A DNA stretch of 19,249 nucleotides from an uncultured Spirochaetia bacterium (GTDB taxonomy: Bacteria; Spirochaetota; CALGPD01), in the NCBI GenBank assembly GCA_937960625.1, contig CALGPD010000340.1, positions 1-19,249 of the forward strand. The letters are read 5' to 3'. The position numbers and the translations under genes were made by a program. Within the stretch, counting starts at the first letter, position 1. The number at the start of each line of letters is the position of its first letter. Below are positions 8,307-15,672 of the stretch, one piece after another. Below the pieces are notes generated by a model that was not told the DNA's origin, did not search any database, and saw only the letters and a program-made list of their open reading frames with translations.

Positions 8307-8343
8307 CTGCAAAATAAAGGAATAAAAAATTTGAATTTTGCAG
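8307..8343. repeat. 9-bp inverted repeat in the lpxC-bactofilin gap
   Basis: CTGCAAAAT (8307-8315) and ATTTTGCAG (8335-8343) are perfect complements around a 19-base AT-rich loop, in the 119-base gap between lpxC and the bactofilin. No uninterrupted T-run follows (the next bases are GTCATTTTAG), so it may be a weak terminator for lpxC or an operator for the next operon. I see no other feature in this gap. Confidence 0.4.
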
Positions 8344-8391
8344 GTCATTTTAGTATTTTAGTCGAATATTAAAAGAAACGGAAAATAAATT

Positions 8392-8865
8392 ATGGCTCCA
8401 AAAAATGATGTAATTATTAACAGTACAATAGGCGAAGGGTCTATTTTTGAAGGTAAATTTTACATTCACGGTTCTTTACAAATTAACGGCAAGTTTGAAG
8501 GCGAAATTAAAACCGAAGACCAACTTGTTATCGGGGAAACCGGAAAAGTAAAAACAAATATATTTGCTAAACGCGTTGTGATTGCCGGAACTTTAATCGG
8601 CAATACTATAGCAACCGAAGAAGTAATATTACTTGAAACAGGAAGAATACTCGGTGATATTACAGCTCCCGTTGTTCATGTAAAAGAAGGCGTTGTTGTG
8701 GAAGGTAGAATTCACATTACAGGCGGACAGAAAAAAGATATTACCAATGTTGTTAGAGAAGCATGGGAAGCAGGGCCGAAAATGCCTGAATTTGACCATG
8801 AACCTATTTCAAAAGCCGAACCTGAAACAAATATACCTGCTGAAACACCTGACAACGACTTTTAA
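8392..8865 (+). CDS. Bactofilin (polymer-forming cytoskeletal protein)
   Basis: Bactofilins polymerise without nucleotide into filaments that position cell-wall or other machinery at the membrane. It has 157 residues. After a short N-terminal stretch, 'STIGEGSIFEGKFYIHGSLQINGKFEGEI' opens the beta-helix core (about residues 12-120), with the regular Gly-rich strands typical of the family (PF04519). The C-terminal tail (about 125-157) is rich in Glu, Pro and Lys and looks disordered, also usual. No signal peptide is present. The next gene starts three bases after its stop, so it is co-transcribed with the radical SAM gene. Confidence 0.93.
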   Translation: MAPKNDVIINSTIGEGSIFEGKFYIHGSLQINGKFEGEIKTEDQLVIGETGKVKTNIFAKRVVIAGTLIGNTIATEEVILLETGRILGDITAPVVHVKEGVVVEGRIHITGGQKKDITNVVREAWEAGPKMPEFDHEPISKAEPETNIPAETPDNDF

Positions 8866-8868
8866 AGA

Positions 8869-9801
8869 ATGGGAATTTTATTCGGCCCGGTTTTTTCAAG
8901 AAGACTAGGTGTTTCTCTAGGCATTGATATCGTTCAGGATAGGCATTGTTCTTTTGATTGTATCTATTGTGAAGCAGGTAAGACACGAGTAAAAACATTA
9001 GAACCTTGCGGAAAAGCCACTCCTAAAGACGTTATAGATGTTTTAGAGTATTATTTCTCAAACCATGATAAAAAGTTTATAGATTATTTAACTTTCTCCG
9101 GTACGGGTGAACCCACTCTAAATCCATATATCGGTGAAATAATCAAACGTATTAAAAAGAAATACAAAATACCCTTATGCCTTTTAACCAATTCATCATT
9201 ACTCTGGGATCATAATCTGATTAAAAAAGTTGCAAAATGCGACTTGATAATGGCATCTTTGGATGCAATTTCGGATGATGTGTTTTACAAAATAAACCGC
9301 CCCCTACCCGGTACTTATATTGAATACGTTTTAATTGGATTAAAAAAATTAGTTAAAATTACAAAAGGTAAAGTAATTATAGAAATAATGCTTGTAAAAG
9401 GAATAAACGATACACCGGGCGAGTTAGAAAAATTATCTAATGCGGTTAAAGATATTAATCCTCATGGCGTGTTTTTAAATACTGTTGACAGGCCTCCTGT
9501 AGATAATGTTACAGGGTTAACCAAACAGGAACTGGAACAAATTAGAGAAAAATACTTTGCCGGATATGATTATAAACCGGAAAAAACTATTGATATTAAC
9601 AATTTGCCTGAATATCACCCTAATGATATCAAATTTAAAAAACTCGTTATGATTCGAGGTGCATCAATAAAAGAACTAGCAGTAATGTTTAAAAAAAACG
9701 AAAAAGAAACTTTAAAAATGGTTGAACGTTTATGCGACAGCGACAAAAGATATTATACAACCAATTATAAAGGGATAGTGAGGTTACATTATGATCCTTA
9801 A
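8869..9801 (+). CDS. Radical SAM protein, COG0731-like (wybutosine-type Fe-S oxidoreductase family)
   Basis: S-adenosylmethionine radical enzyme of unknown substrate, 310 residues. The N-terminal 'GPVFSRRLGVSLGID' is the hallmark opening of the COG0731 group. The 4Fe-4S cluster motif CxxxCxxC is Cys27, Cys31 and Cys34 ('CSFDCIYC'). 'FSGTGEPTLNP' (about 76-86) is the SAM-binding GGE-like segment. A C-terminal region (about 255-310, 'MIRGASIKELAVMF') looks like a small winged-helix domain. Bacterial members are related to archaeal TYW1 but lack an assigned reaction, so no specific function is given. It overlaps map by 11 bases. Confidence 0.88.
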   Translation: MGILFGPVFSRRLGVSLGIDIVQDRHCSFDCIYCEAGKTRVKTLEPCGKATPKDVIDVLEYYFSNHDKKFIDYLTFSGTGEPTLNPYIGEIIKRIKKKYKIPLCLLTNSSLLWDHNLIKKVAKCDLIMASLDAISDDVFYKINRPLPGTYIEYVLIGLKKLVKITKGKVIIEIMLVKGINDTPGELEKLSNAVKDINPHGVFLNTVDRPPVDNVTGLTKQELEQIREKYFAGYDYKPEKTIDINNLPEYHPNDIKFKKLVMIRGASIKELAVMFKKNEKETLKMVERLCDSDKRYYTTNYKGIVRLHYDP

Positions 9802-10534
9802 GTCTAAACAGGAAATTGAAATAATGCGAAAAAACAATAAAATTCTTGCTGAACTTTTACTTAAACTTAACGAAATTATTAAACCGGGAATTACCACACT
9901 TGATATTGATAAAATCGCAGAGGAATTTATTACAAGCAGAGGAGGATATCCCGGATTTAAAGGATTTCAGGGATTTCCGAATTCCGTATGCGCATCTGTT
10001 AACGAACAGGTTATTCACGGAATACCTAATAATAAACCTCTAAATGAAGGCGATATTGTAGGTATCGACGTTGGAATTAAAAAAGACGGATTTTGGGGAG
10101 ATACTGCTTATACTTATGCTGTGGGAGAAATATCCCCAGAATTAAAAAAACTTTGCAAAGTTACGGAAGAATCATTATACCTCGGTATCAAACAAGCCAT
10201 CGACGGCAATAGAATTTATGATATATCAAATGCAGTTCAAACACACGTTGAAAATAACGGTTTTTCCGTTGTAAGAGAATATACAGGCCATGAAATAGGC
10301 AGAGAAATGCATGAAGATACAAAAGTTCCAAACTATGGGAAAAAAGGCTTTGGCCCCCGTATAAAACCCGGGCTCTGCATTGCTATTGAGCCAATGGTAA
10401 ATATGGGAACGTATAAAGTAAAAGTTTTAAATGACAAATGGACGGTTGTTACCAGAGACAATAAACCCTCAGCACATTTTGAACATACAATAGCTGTCAC
10501 GGAAAACGGGCCGGAAATATTATCTAAACTTTAG
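9791..10534 (+). CDS. map: Methionine aminopeptidase, type I
   Basis: Removes the N-terminal methionine from new proteins; two-metal pita-bread fold. It has 247 residues with no N-terminal zinc extension, that is type Ia. All five metal ligands are visible: Asp93 ('GIDVG'), Asp104 ('GDTAYT'), His167 ('GHEIGREMH'), Glu200 ('IEPMV') and Glu231 ('FEHTIAVTE'); substrate-side His76 is in 'VIHGIP'. GTGAGG at 9778-9783 lies seven bases before the ATG, inside the radical SAM gene. It is followed 18 bases later by alr rather than by the common infA. Confidence 0.97.
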   Translation: MILKSKQEIEIMRKNNKILAELLLKLNEIIKPGITTLDIDKIAEEFITSRGGYPGFKGFQGFPNSVCASVNEQVIHGIPNNKPLNEGDIVGIDVGIKKDGFWGDTAYTYAVGEISPELKKLCKVTEESLYLGIKQAIDGNRIYDISNAVQTHVENNGFSVVREYTGHEIGREMHEDTKVPNYGKKGFGPRIKPGLCIAIEPMVNMGTYKVKVLNDKWTVVTRDNKPSAHFEHTIAVTENGPEILSKL

Positions 10535-10552
10535 CATCATGTCGGAGGAAAT

Positions 10553-11653
10553 TTGAGAGGAACGCGTTTAGAAGTTGATTTAAATGCTTTAACAGGCAAT
10601 TTAGAAAAAATACAAACCAAACTAAATAAAGATATTAAAACTATTGCAATAGTTAAAGCCGACAGTTATGGCTTAGGCGCAGTACAAGTCGCTCATCATA
10701 TAAAAGACAAAGTCTGGGGCTTCGGCGCAGCTACAATTGAAGAAGCTGTGGAATTACGCCAGGCTGGAATTAAAAAACCCATACTAATGCTCTACCCTTT
10801 ACTTGAAAACGAGATACAGGAAATAATACGATATGAGATAACACCTACTGTCACTGATATTAATAGAGCAAAAATACTTGAAAAAGAACTTATCAAAGAA
10901 AATAAAACTATTAATATTCATATTAAGATTGATACCGGTATGGGCAGGATTGGCCTTGCTTATGATGACTGCATTAATGAAATAACGGATATATGCGAAA
11001 AGAAAAACCTTAATGTTCAGGGATTATACACCCATTTCCCTAACGCGGATTTGCTTGATCAAGAATTCTGTAATGAACAAGTAAAGCGCTTTGACGGATT
11101 TGTAAGCCAGCTAAATGAAAAAGGCATTAAAATCCCTATTAAACACATGGCTAATTCAAGCGCAACGGTTATGTACCCCGCTACACATAAAGACGCTGTA
11201 AGGCCGGGTTTATTAATGTATGGAACCTATCCTACGGCTTTAATTAAAGAAAACTTTAAAGTAGATGCTGTAGCAACGTTAAAAGCAAAAATCATATTTA
11301 TAAAAAATGTTAAACCCGGAGAAACTGTCTCATACGGAAGGACGTTTACAGCGCAAAGACCCACAAGAGCAGCTGTTCTGGGAATTGGATATGCAGACGG
11401 GTTTTCTACGAGAAACTCATCCAAGGCTTTTGTTTATATAAATAACAGGTTTTCCCCTGTTTTGGGTAGAGTGTGTATGGATTACACAATGATAGATATT
11501 ACGGATATTCCTGAAGCCGGGCATGGAGATGATGTAGTAATTTTTGGTAAAGGCGGAGAAACAGCAGACTATTACGCTGAAAAAATCGGAATAATTCCTT
11601 ATGAAACATTAACCACAGTAACTAAACGCGTTCCCAGAATGTATATTAAATAG
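10553..11653 (+). CDS. alr: Alanine racemase
   Basis: PLP enzyme making D-alanine for peptidoglycan. It has 366 residues, full length. Lys35 in 'VKADSYGLG' binds PLP; Tyr261 in 'VSYGRTFTA' is the second catalytic base; 'MGRIG', 'RPGLLMYG' and 'GRVCMDYTMID' are all conserved. The start is TTG at 10553, supported by GGAGG at 10544-10548 and by alignment ('MRGTRLEVDLNAL'); the ATG at 10539 is out of frame and stops at once. Last gene of the + strand run; its stop is one base from the stop of the converging gene. Confidence 0.96.
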   Translation: MRGTRLEVDLNALTGNLEKIQTKLNKDIKTIAIVKADSYGLGAVQVAHHIKDKVWGFGAATIEEAVELRQAGIKKPILMLYPLLENEIQEIIRYEITPTVTDINRAKILEKELIKENKTINIHIKIDTGMGRIGLAYDDCINEITDICEKKNLNVQGLYTHFPNADLLDQEFCNEQVKRFDGFVSQLNEKGIKIPIKHMANSSATVMYPATHKDAVRPGLLMYGTYPTALIKENFKVDAVATLKAKIIFIKNVKPGETVSYGRTFTAQRPTRAAVLGIGYADGFSTRNSSKAFVYINNRFSPVLGRVCMDYTMIDITDIPEAGHGDDVVIFGKGGETADYYAEKIGIIPYETLTTVTKRVPRMYIK

Positions 11654-11654
11654 A

Positions 11655-13478
11655 TTATAGATAACGCGCTCTTTCTTTATGCAAAGAATCCGTTTTGGCA
11701 AGTAAAAAATCTTTTGCTCTTTCAGCTTCCAATATTTCCTCAACCTCAAGAACATATGAAACATTAATAGAAAACATCACGATTTCGTTTAATACATCAA
11801 TAACACTTTGCCCTGTTTGCCGATTATATTTAAGGATTTGATAACAATAATACGTTATCACCCTCATCTCTTCTTCGGTAATTTTTAGCGGATGTTTCAT
11901 AATTTCCTGCATCTCTATTGGATCCGGAATACCGTTCTTCATTAAATAATAATGAGAATACATATGCTTATTGATTTCATAAACTATTTTATAAAAAATT
12001 CTTGCGGTTGTAAATATTAAAGAACAAGCCTTCTCATCTTTTTCAATATCAAGGTGACGGTTTTTTATGTAACGTTCATAGATTTGAAAAGTGATGCTGA
12101 TATGGGTATTAAGAGACCTAAAATCTGCAATTTCTTTGTATTGGGTTTTTAATTCATCAATTAGGTCTTTAAAAACGTTGTTTTCAAATATTCTAACTTC
12201 TTTAGCCGAATTTTCAACTTTCACTTTAATCTTTCCGTTTAATATTTCAGTATACAAGTTTAAAAAACCCGTTATTAATAATTGAATTGAAAACAACATG
12301 TCATCTTCAAAATACTTTATAATCGCGCTTTCATCGGTTTTATGCCGGTCTAATCTTCCCGATGCTTTTGCCACTTTTATAGCAACTTCGGTAAAATCCT
12401 GAGATTTCGATAATTCACCTATATGCAAAGTAGGGATAACGGATTTAACGATATACAACTGTTTCTCAGCAGATTCAATTTCACTGTTTATTTTATCTAT
12501 TCTGGATTCAATCTTCTGAGCTATTTTTTTATCACAAAGGTATATTTCTTCTGGAATTGGGTCAACTCTATAATTCTCAACAAGGTCTTTTAACACAATC
12601 TTCTTTTTATAAGCAACGTAGTAAATAGAAATTATAATTTGATAAAAATTAACCTTGCCGGATAGTTTCATATTAAAAACTCTTAAAACAATATCCATTA
12701 TGGAAGCAATAGCCTGTTTATGCTTTGAATGAGTTGATAAAGCAAGCTGTACGCCTTCAATAATGATGTTTTTATACCTTTCATCCTGAACAACTTCAAG
12801 AAACTTTGGAACTAAAGTTTCAACGTTTAAAAATAATTCCTGAATAGGTGAACCGTGTTTAATATGAGAAACGAAAAAAATAAACTGATTGATAAAATTG
12901 TAGAAAGTATAAACAGCGTTATATTGAAGCTTGCTTAAAGATCCCCAGCTTATTTCCAATAAAAACTTTAAAGACTCAACCACGCTAAAATCTATCTGCT
13001 TGTTCAAATCCTCAAGCGAAATAAAAAAATGATTTGACAACCTGAACTTAAAACCAAAAAGAGAGGAATGAAGCATGCCTGACTGAACAGCAAACTTCTT
13101 TAAATTCTTACGCTCATGAAAAATAAAATTAAGAAATCCAGAAGGCTTTAGTTTCTTAACCTTCTTTTTTACGGTTTCCTGCTTTAATATTTTTTCCTGC
13201 TCAAATTCCTCAATGGATAAAACAGTTTTAGCGCGTTTATTTTGCCTATCTATATTTTCATAAAAATCTTGATGCTTTTGTTTATCTTCATCATCAATTT
13301 TTTCGATTTCATGAATTCTGGCAAGAATATTGGGAATTCGTTTAATTACTTCCGCAACTTTGGCGCCTGCCTCATCCGTACGGTTCTTTTGCAGCAACTC
13401 ACTATAATAAAAGTAATGCTCAACTTCGGTGCGTAACTTTGCAATATCCTTAATTTCTTTTTTTTCTGTCGGATACAT
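11655..13478 (-). CDS. Uncharacterised 607-residue helical cytosolic protein
   Basis: I do not recognise a family with confidence. It has no signal peptide, no clear membrane span and no catalytic motif. The N-terminal 110 residues are charged and probably coiled ('KKKVKKLK' near 104-111). A more hydrophobic helical core runs from about 112 to 300 ('GFLNFIFHERKNLKKFAVQSG', many aromatic residues), a short coiled coil follows at about 316-345, and a helical C-terminal half ends in 'KERARYL'. The overall look is of an all-alpha scaffold or repeat protein. Spirochaetes carry long uncharacterised helical proteins of this style, but the link is only a guess. The ATG at 13478 has no visible Shine-Dalgarno. 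It converges on alr with a one-base gap and diverges from the DUF6132-like/trxA pair. Codon use looks like that of its neighbours. Confidence 0.85.
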   Translation of the reverse strand: MYPTEKKEIKDIAKLRTEVEHYFYYSELLQKNRTDEAGAKVAEVIKRIPNILARIHEIEKIDDEDKQKHQDFYENIDRQNKRAKTVLSIEEFEQEKILKQETVKKKVKKLKPSGFLNFIFHERKNLKKFAVQSGMLHSSLFGFKFRLSNHFFISLEDLNKQIDFSVVESLKFLLEISWGSLSKLQYNAVYTFYNFINQFIFFVSHIKHGSPIQELFLNVETLVPKFLEVVQDERYKNIIIEGVQLALSTHSKHKQAIASIMDIVLRVFNMKLSGKVNFYQIIISIYYVAYKKKIVLKDLVENYRVDPIPEEIYLCDKKIAQKIESRIDKINSEIESAEKQLYIVKSVIPTLHIGELSKSQDFTEVAIKVAKASGRLDRHKTDESAIIKYFEDDMLFSIQLLITGFLNLYTEILNGKIKVKVENSAKEVRIFENNVFKDLIDELKTQYKEIADFRSLNTHISITFQIYERYIKNRHLDIEKDEKACSLIFTTARIFYKIVYEINKHMYSHYYLMKNGIPDPIEMQEIMKHPLKITEEEMRVITYYCYQILKYNRQTGQSVIDVLNEIVMFSINVSYVLEVEEILEAERAKDFLLAKTDSLHKERARYL

Positions 13479-13603
13479 AATAACTAATGCCCACTATATA
13501 ATATATAATATTTTTTATCAATAAACTTTTTCCGGATTATACAATAAAATCTAAAAAAAATTTGATTTATTAACCTTACTATATATATATTTTGATATAT
13601 ACT
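13479..13603. promoter_or_regulatory. Divergent promoter region between the 607-residue protein and the DUF6132-like/trxA pair
   Basis: A very AT-rich 125-base spacer. Rightward candidate: TTGATT at 13562-13567 with TATATA or TATATT between 13584 and 13591, placing transcription start almost at the ATG at 13604 (short or no leader). Leftward candidate: TTGATA (complement of 13516-13521) with TATAGT (complement of 13493-13498), again giving a very short leader before 13478. Neither gene has a clear ribosome site, which fits leaderless or near-leaderless mRNAs. Pattern-based only. Confidence 0.35.
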
Positions 13604-13831
13604 ATGCTTAAAAATAAAAAGATACCGTATAAAACAATTATATTTACTTTAGTCGGTGCATTAGCCGGTTTTCTATATGCATTTTTTGTTGGCTGTAAAA
13701 CAGGTACATGTCCGATTACATCGAATAAATTCATAGCCACTATTTTTATGGGTTTTTTCGGATTTGTTTTATCTATAGATAGTAAAAATAAACAAAAAGG
13801 TGAAAAACAAGATGATAGTAATCAACAGTGA
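13604..13831 (+). CDS. Small two-helix membrane protein, DUF6132-like
   Basis: 75-residue inner-membrane protein. Two hydrophobic helices (about 10-30 and 42-58) flank the sequence 'GCKTGTCPITS', with Cys31 and Cys36 at a membrane face. This GC-x(S/T)GTCPIT pattern between two helices is what I recall of the DUF6132 family; function unknown. The ATG at 13604 is preferred; an in-frame TTG at 13592 would add four residues and would lie on the putative -10 box. The C-terminal tail is polar. Its last 20 bases overlap the trxA start, which suggests that the conserved cysteines may be thioredoxin partners (inference). Confidence 0.75.
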   Translation: MLKNKKIPYKTIIFTLVGALAGFLYAFFVGCKTGTCPITSNKFIATIFMGFFGFVLSIDSKNKQKGEKQDDSNQQ

Positions 13832-14123
13832 AGAAATTTTTGAAAATGAAGTGTTAAAAAGCGATGTTCCAGTATTAGTTGATTTTTACGCTGACTGGTG
13901 CGGCCCATGTAAAATGCAGACCCCTATTTTAGAAGAGCTTTCAGGTGAACTCGATGGTGCTGCTAAAATTGCGAAACTAAACGTTGATGACAATAGAAAT
14001 ATTGCGGAAAAATACGCGATACAATCAATCCCGACTTTAATCGTATTTGAAGGCGGAGAGGTTAAACAAACTCTAATCGGGCTGCAAAACAAAGATAATT
14101 TAAAAAGCTCTTTAGGCGTTTAG
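13812..14123 (+). CDS. trxA: Thioredoxin
   Basis: Small dithiol-disulfide oxidoreductase of the cytoplasm, 103 residues. The active site WCGPC has Cys30 and Cys33 in 'FYADWCGPCK'; the cis-proline is Pro74 in 'QSIPTLIVF'; 'APILEEL'-like helix 2 is 'TPILEEL'. The start is taken as ATG at 13812 because AAGGTGA (13797-13803) lies eight bases upstream; an in-frame GTG at 13800 would add four residues but lacks its own site. It overlaps the membrane protein gene by 20 bases, so the two are probably coupled. Confidence 0.95.
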   Translation: MIVINSEEIFENEVLKSDVPVLVDFYADWCGPCKMQTPILEELSGELDGAAKIAKLNVDDNRNIAEKYAIQSIPTLIVFEGGEVKQTLIGLQNKDNLKSSLGV

Positions 14124-14175
14124 TTAATTCATATTTACATAAAACGGAAAATTTTTACCCGCAAAGTTATATAAA

Positions 14176-14214
14176 ATTATTCAATTGGTGAGGAAAAGTT
14201 AAAAATTGGATAAT
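14176..14214 (+). repeat. 11-bp imperfect inverted repeat downstream of trxA
   Basis: ATTATTCAATT (14176-14186) and AATTGGATAAT (14204-14214) pair over 11 positions with one G-U in the + strand RNA, leaving a 17-base loop that contains GGTGAGGAAAAG. It lies in the 118-base gap between the converging ends of trxA and the TolB-like gene. No T-run follows, so it is at best a weak terminator. The loop resembles a ribosome site, and a TTG lies in the right arm. Confidence 0.35.
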
Positions 14215-14241
14215 ATGAATTTAGATAATAAAACAATGGAT

Positions 14242-15174
14242 TTATCTCGGTTTACCAGCAAAACAAGGCCATTTATCAGCTTGGGGATGAGTTGTAAGGC
14301 GTTTTACGTTGCTTCCGTCAACGTTCATAACGAAGATATCCCAGTTAGAACCATCAACTTTACGGCTAAATGCAATCTTGCTGCCGTCAGGGGAAAAAAC
14401 AGGGCACCAGTCACTATAAGGATAATCAGTTAACCTTTTTACATTAGTACCATCTGCGTTCATTATATATATACTGAATTTTTCTAGATCACCGGGTGCG
14501 TGTTTATTAGCTGCAAAAGCAATTTTTGTCCCGTCAGGAGAAAAAGTTGCCTGTCTAAGATAGTAGTTTGTGTTTGTTATTTGAGTTACTTTATGATTTT
14601 CCAAATTCATTGTGAAATACTGATTTTTATTATCACCTTTGGATATTGCGTAAATTAATTTTGAACCGTCAGGGGAAAAAACAGGATGCCACTCATTGTT
14701 ATCAGTGTACGTTATTCTCTTTTGATTTGAACCGTCTAAATCCATAACAAATAATTCTTCCTTATCTACTGGAACTTCCCGCTGAAAAACAATCTTTGTA
14801 CCGTCCGGGGATATTGCAGCGTTTTCCTCACAATAAGCATGGTTTGAAAGATTTTTCTCACCGCTGCCGTCTGCATTAATAATGTAAATATCATACTGAG
14901 ATCCGCCGGATACTTTTCTCTCAAAAACGATTTTACTACCGTCAGGAGAAAATGAAGGATAACAATCCTGATGATCGTTATCTGTAATTTGGGTTAAACC
15001 GCTCCCGTCAATGTTTATAGTATATATTTCATAGTCATTATAATCTCTATTACTGTGGAATACGATTTTACCCGCGGCAGATAAATCAGGTGAAATACAC
15101 TTCGTTGCAGTGGTAACGGGAAAAATAATAACGAGTAAAACCAGAAGCAAAAATGAACGTTTAATAAAACTCAT
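14242..15174 (-). CDS. Exported TolB-like beta-propeller (PD40 repeat) protein
   Basis: 310 residues from the ATG at 15174. An in-frame TTG at 15195 would add seven residues, with no better ribosome site. The N-terminus is a signal peptide (MSFIKRSFLLLVLLVIIF, cut near 'VTTA'), so the protein is periplasmic or exported. The rest is a run of WD40-like PD40 repeats, each with a '(F/I)SPDG(S/T)KI' strand and a 'Y-I-N-DGS-x-x-LT' strand; five full repeats plus half repeats at both ends can close a six-bladed propeller. One 20-base DNA string (CCGTCAGGGGAAAAAACAGG on the + strand) recurs exactly at 14384 and 14666. TolB itself has an extra N-terminal domain, absent here, and there are no pal or tolA genes nearby, so this is a TolB-like propeller, not proven TolB. 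A decayed copy of its 3' end lies just upstream. Confidence 0.88.
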   Translation of the reverse strand: MSFIKRSFLLLVLLVIIFPVTTATKCISPDLSAAGKIVFHSNRDYNDYEIYTINIDGSGLTQITDNDHQDCYPSFSPDGSKIVFERKVSGGSQYDIYIINADGSGEKNLSNHAYCEENAAISPDGTKIVFQREVPVDKEELFVMDLDGSNQKRITYTDNNEWHPVFSPDGSKLIYAISKGDNKNQYFTMNLENHKVTQITNTNYYLRQATFSPDGTKIAFAANKHAPGDLEKFSIYIMNADGTNVKRLTDYPYSDWCPVFSPDGSKIAFSRKVDGSNWDIFVMNVDGSNVKRLTTHPQADKWPCFAGKPR

Positions 15175-15208
15175 GGTTTGTTTTAAAAACTCCAAAAAAT
15201 TGTATTAA

Positions 15209-15244
15209 TAATTAATGTATATCAAATTTATTAAAAATAAACAA
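15209..15244 (-). promoter_or_regulatory. Promoter of the TolB-like gene
   Basis: Read on the - strand: TTGTTT (complement of 15239-15244), a 17-base spacer ending in TGA, and TATACA (complement of 15216-15221). This is a fair -35 with an extended -10. Start of transcription near 15209 leaves a 35-base leader to the ATG at 15174, which supports that start over the TTG at 15195. Confidence 0.5.
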
Positions 15245-15263
15245 CGAATAATAAATTTTTCAC

Positions 15264-15400
15264 TCAACGAGATTTACCTGCAAAACAAGGATAGTATTCA
15301 TTTTCATCAGTATCGGTTAGTTGTATAACGTTGCTTCTGCCAACGTTCACTCTCTGTATTGACGTAAAATTTGAAAACATCTACTTTAGAATCCCAGGCT
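15264..15400 (-). pseudogene. Remnant of a second TolB-like propeller gene (3' end only)
   Basis: Read on the - strand, bases 15350 to 15264 encode 28 residues and a stop, ending 'PCFAGKSR', against 'PCFAGKPR' in the intact neighbour; 14 of the 28 aligned residues are identical. At DNA level GTGAACGTTGGCAGAAGCAA corresponds to ATGAACGTTGACGGAAGCAA in the intact gene. Further upstream (about 15350-15400) a short match to the coding DNA for 'KVDG' persists, but in another frame and next to in-frame stops, so the copy is frameshifted and lacks its 5' part. It lies directly upstream of the intact gene in the same direction, as expected of a decayed tandem duplicate. Confidence 0.75.
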
Positions 15401-15672
15401 TGTTTGGCTTGACGTTAATCTAAACAACTCCATTTATAATAAAGAGGGGGGCGGCTTATCATTACGTTGGTATCTTTATTAATACCCGATACTATTACTA
15501 ATTCCCTTCTTTATTTAAATAAGGGCTAGGAATGACTTCTAAAACTTTGATTTGATATTTTATTTTTGTCTGTTTCTAAAGCTCTACGTGTTCTAAATGT
15601 ACATTTACATCAAAGCCGCACTTATTTTATGTCTATACCGTATAAATATTGTGGTTTAAAGGTAAATAATCG
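15401..15672. other. Non-coding stretch with two palindromic segments
   Basis: About 270 bases without a credible gene. AATAAAGAGGGG (15438-15449) and CCCTTCTTTATT (15504-15515) are inverted copies differing at one position. The first sits in an imperfect hairpin (15428-15447); the second overlaps the 12-bp palindrome TTATTTAAATAA (15511-15522). A G6 run lies at 15446-15451. The arrangement resembles a repetitive extragenic palindrome or a decayed small mobile element, but no second copy is in this window and no target-site duplication is evident. It could also act as the end of the leftward operon that finishes at 15673. Confidence 0.4.

Noticed and set aside
13581..13590. ATATATATAT run as a microsatellite
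   Set aside because: Only five repeat units inside an AT-rich promoter region; better explained as -10 sequence.
14206..14433. A 75-residue + strand reading frame with a ribosome-site-like sequence upstream
   Set aside because: From 14242 on it is antisense to the conserved PD40 repeats of the TolB-like gene, and its protein has no recognisable features; only its first 36 bases are noted as a possible gene stub.
14242..15174. Naming the propeller gene tolB
   Set aside because: It lacks the TolB N-terminal domain, and no tolA, tolQ, tolR or pal gene is nearby; PD40 propellers occur in many unrelated exported proteins.
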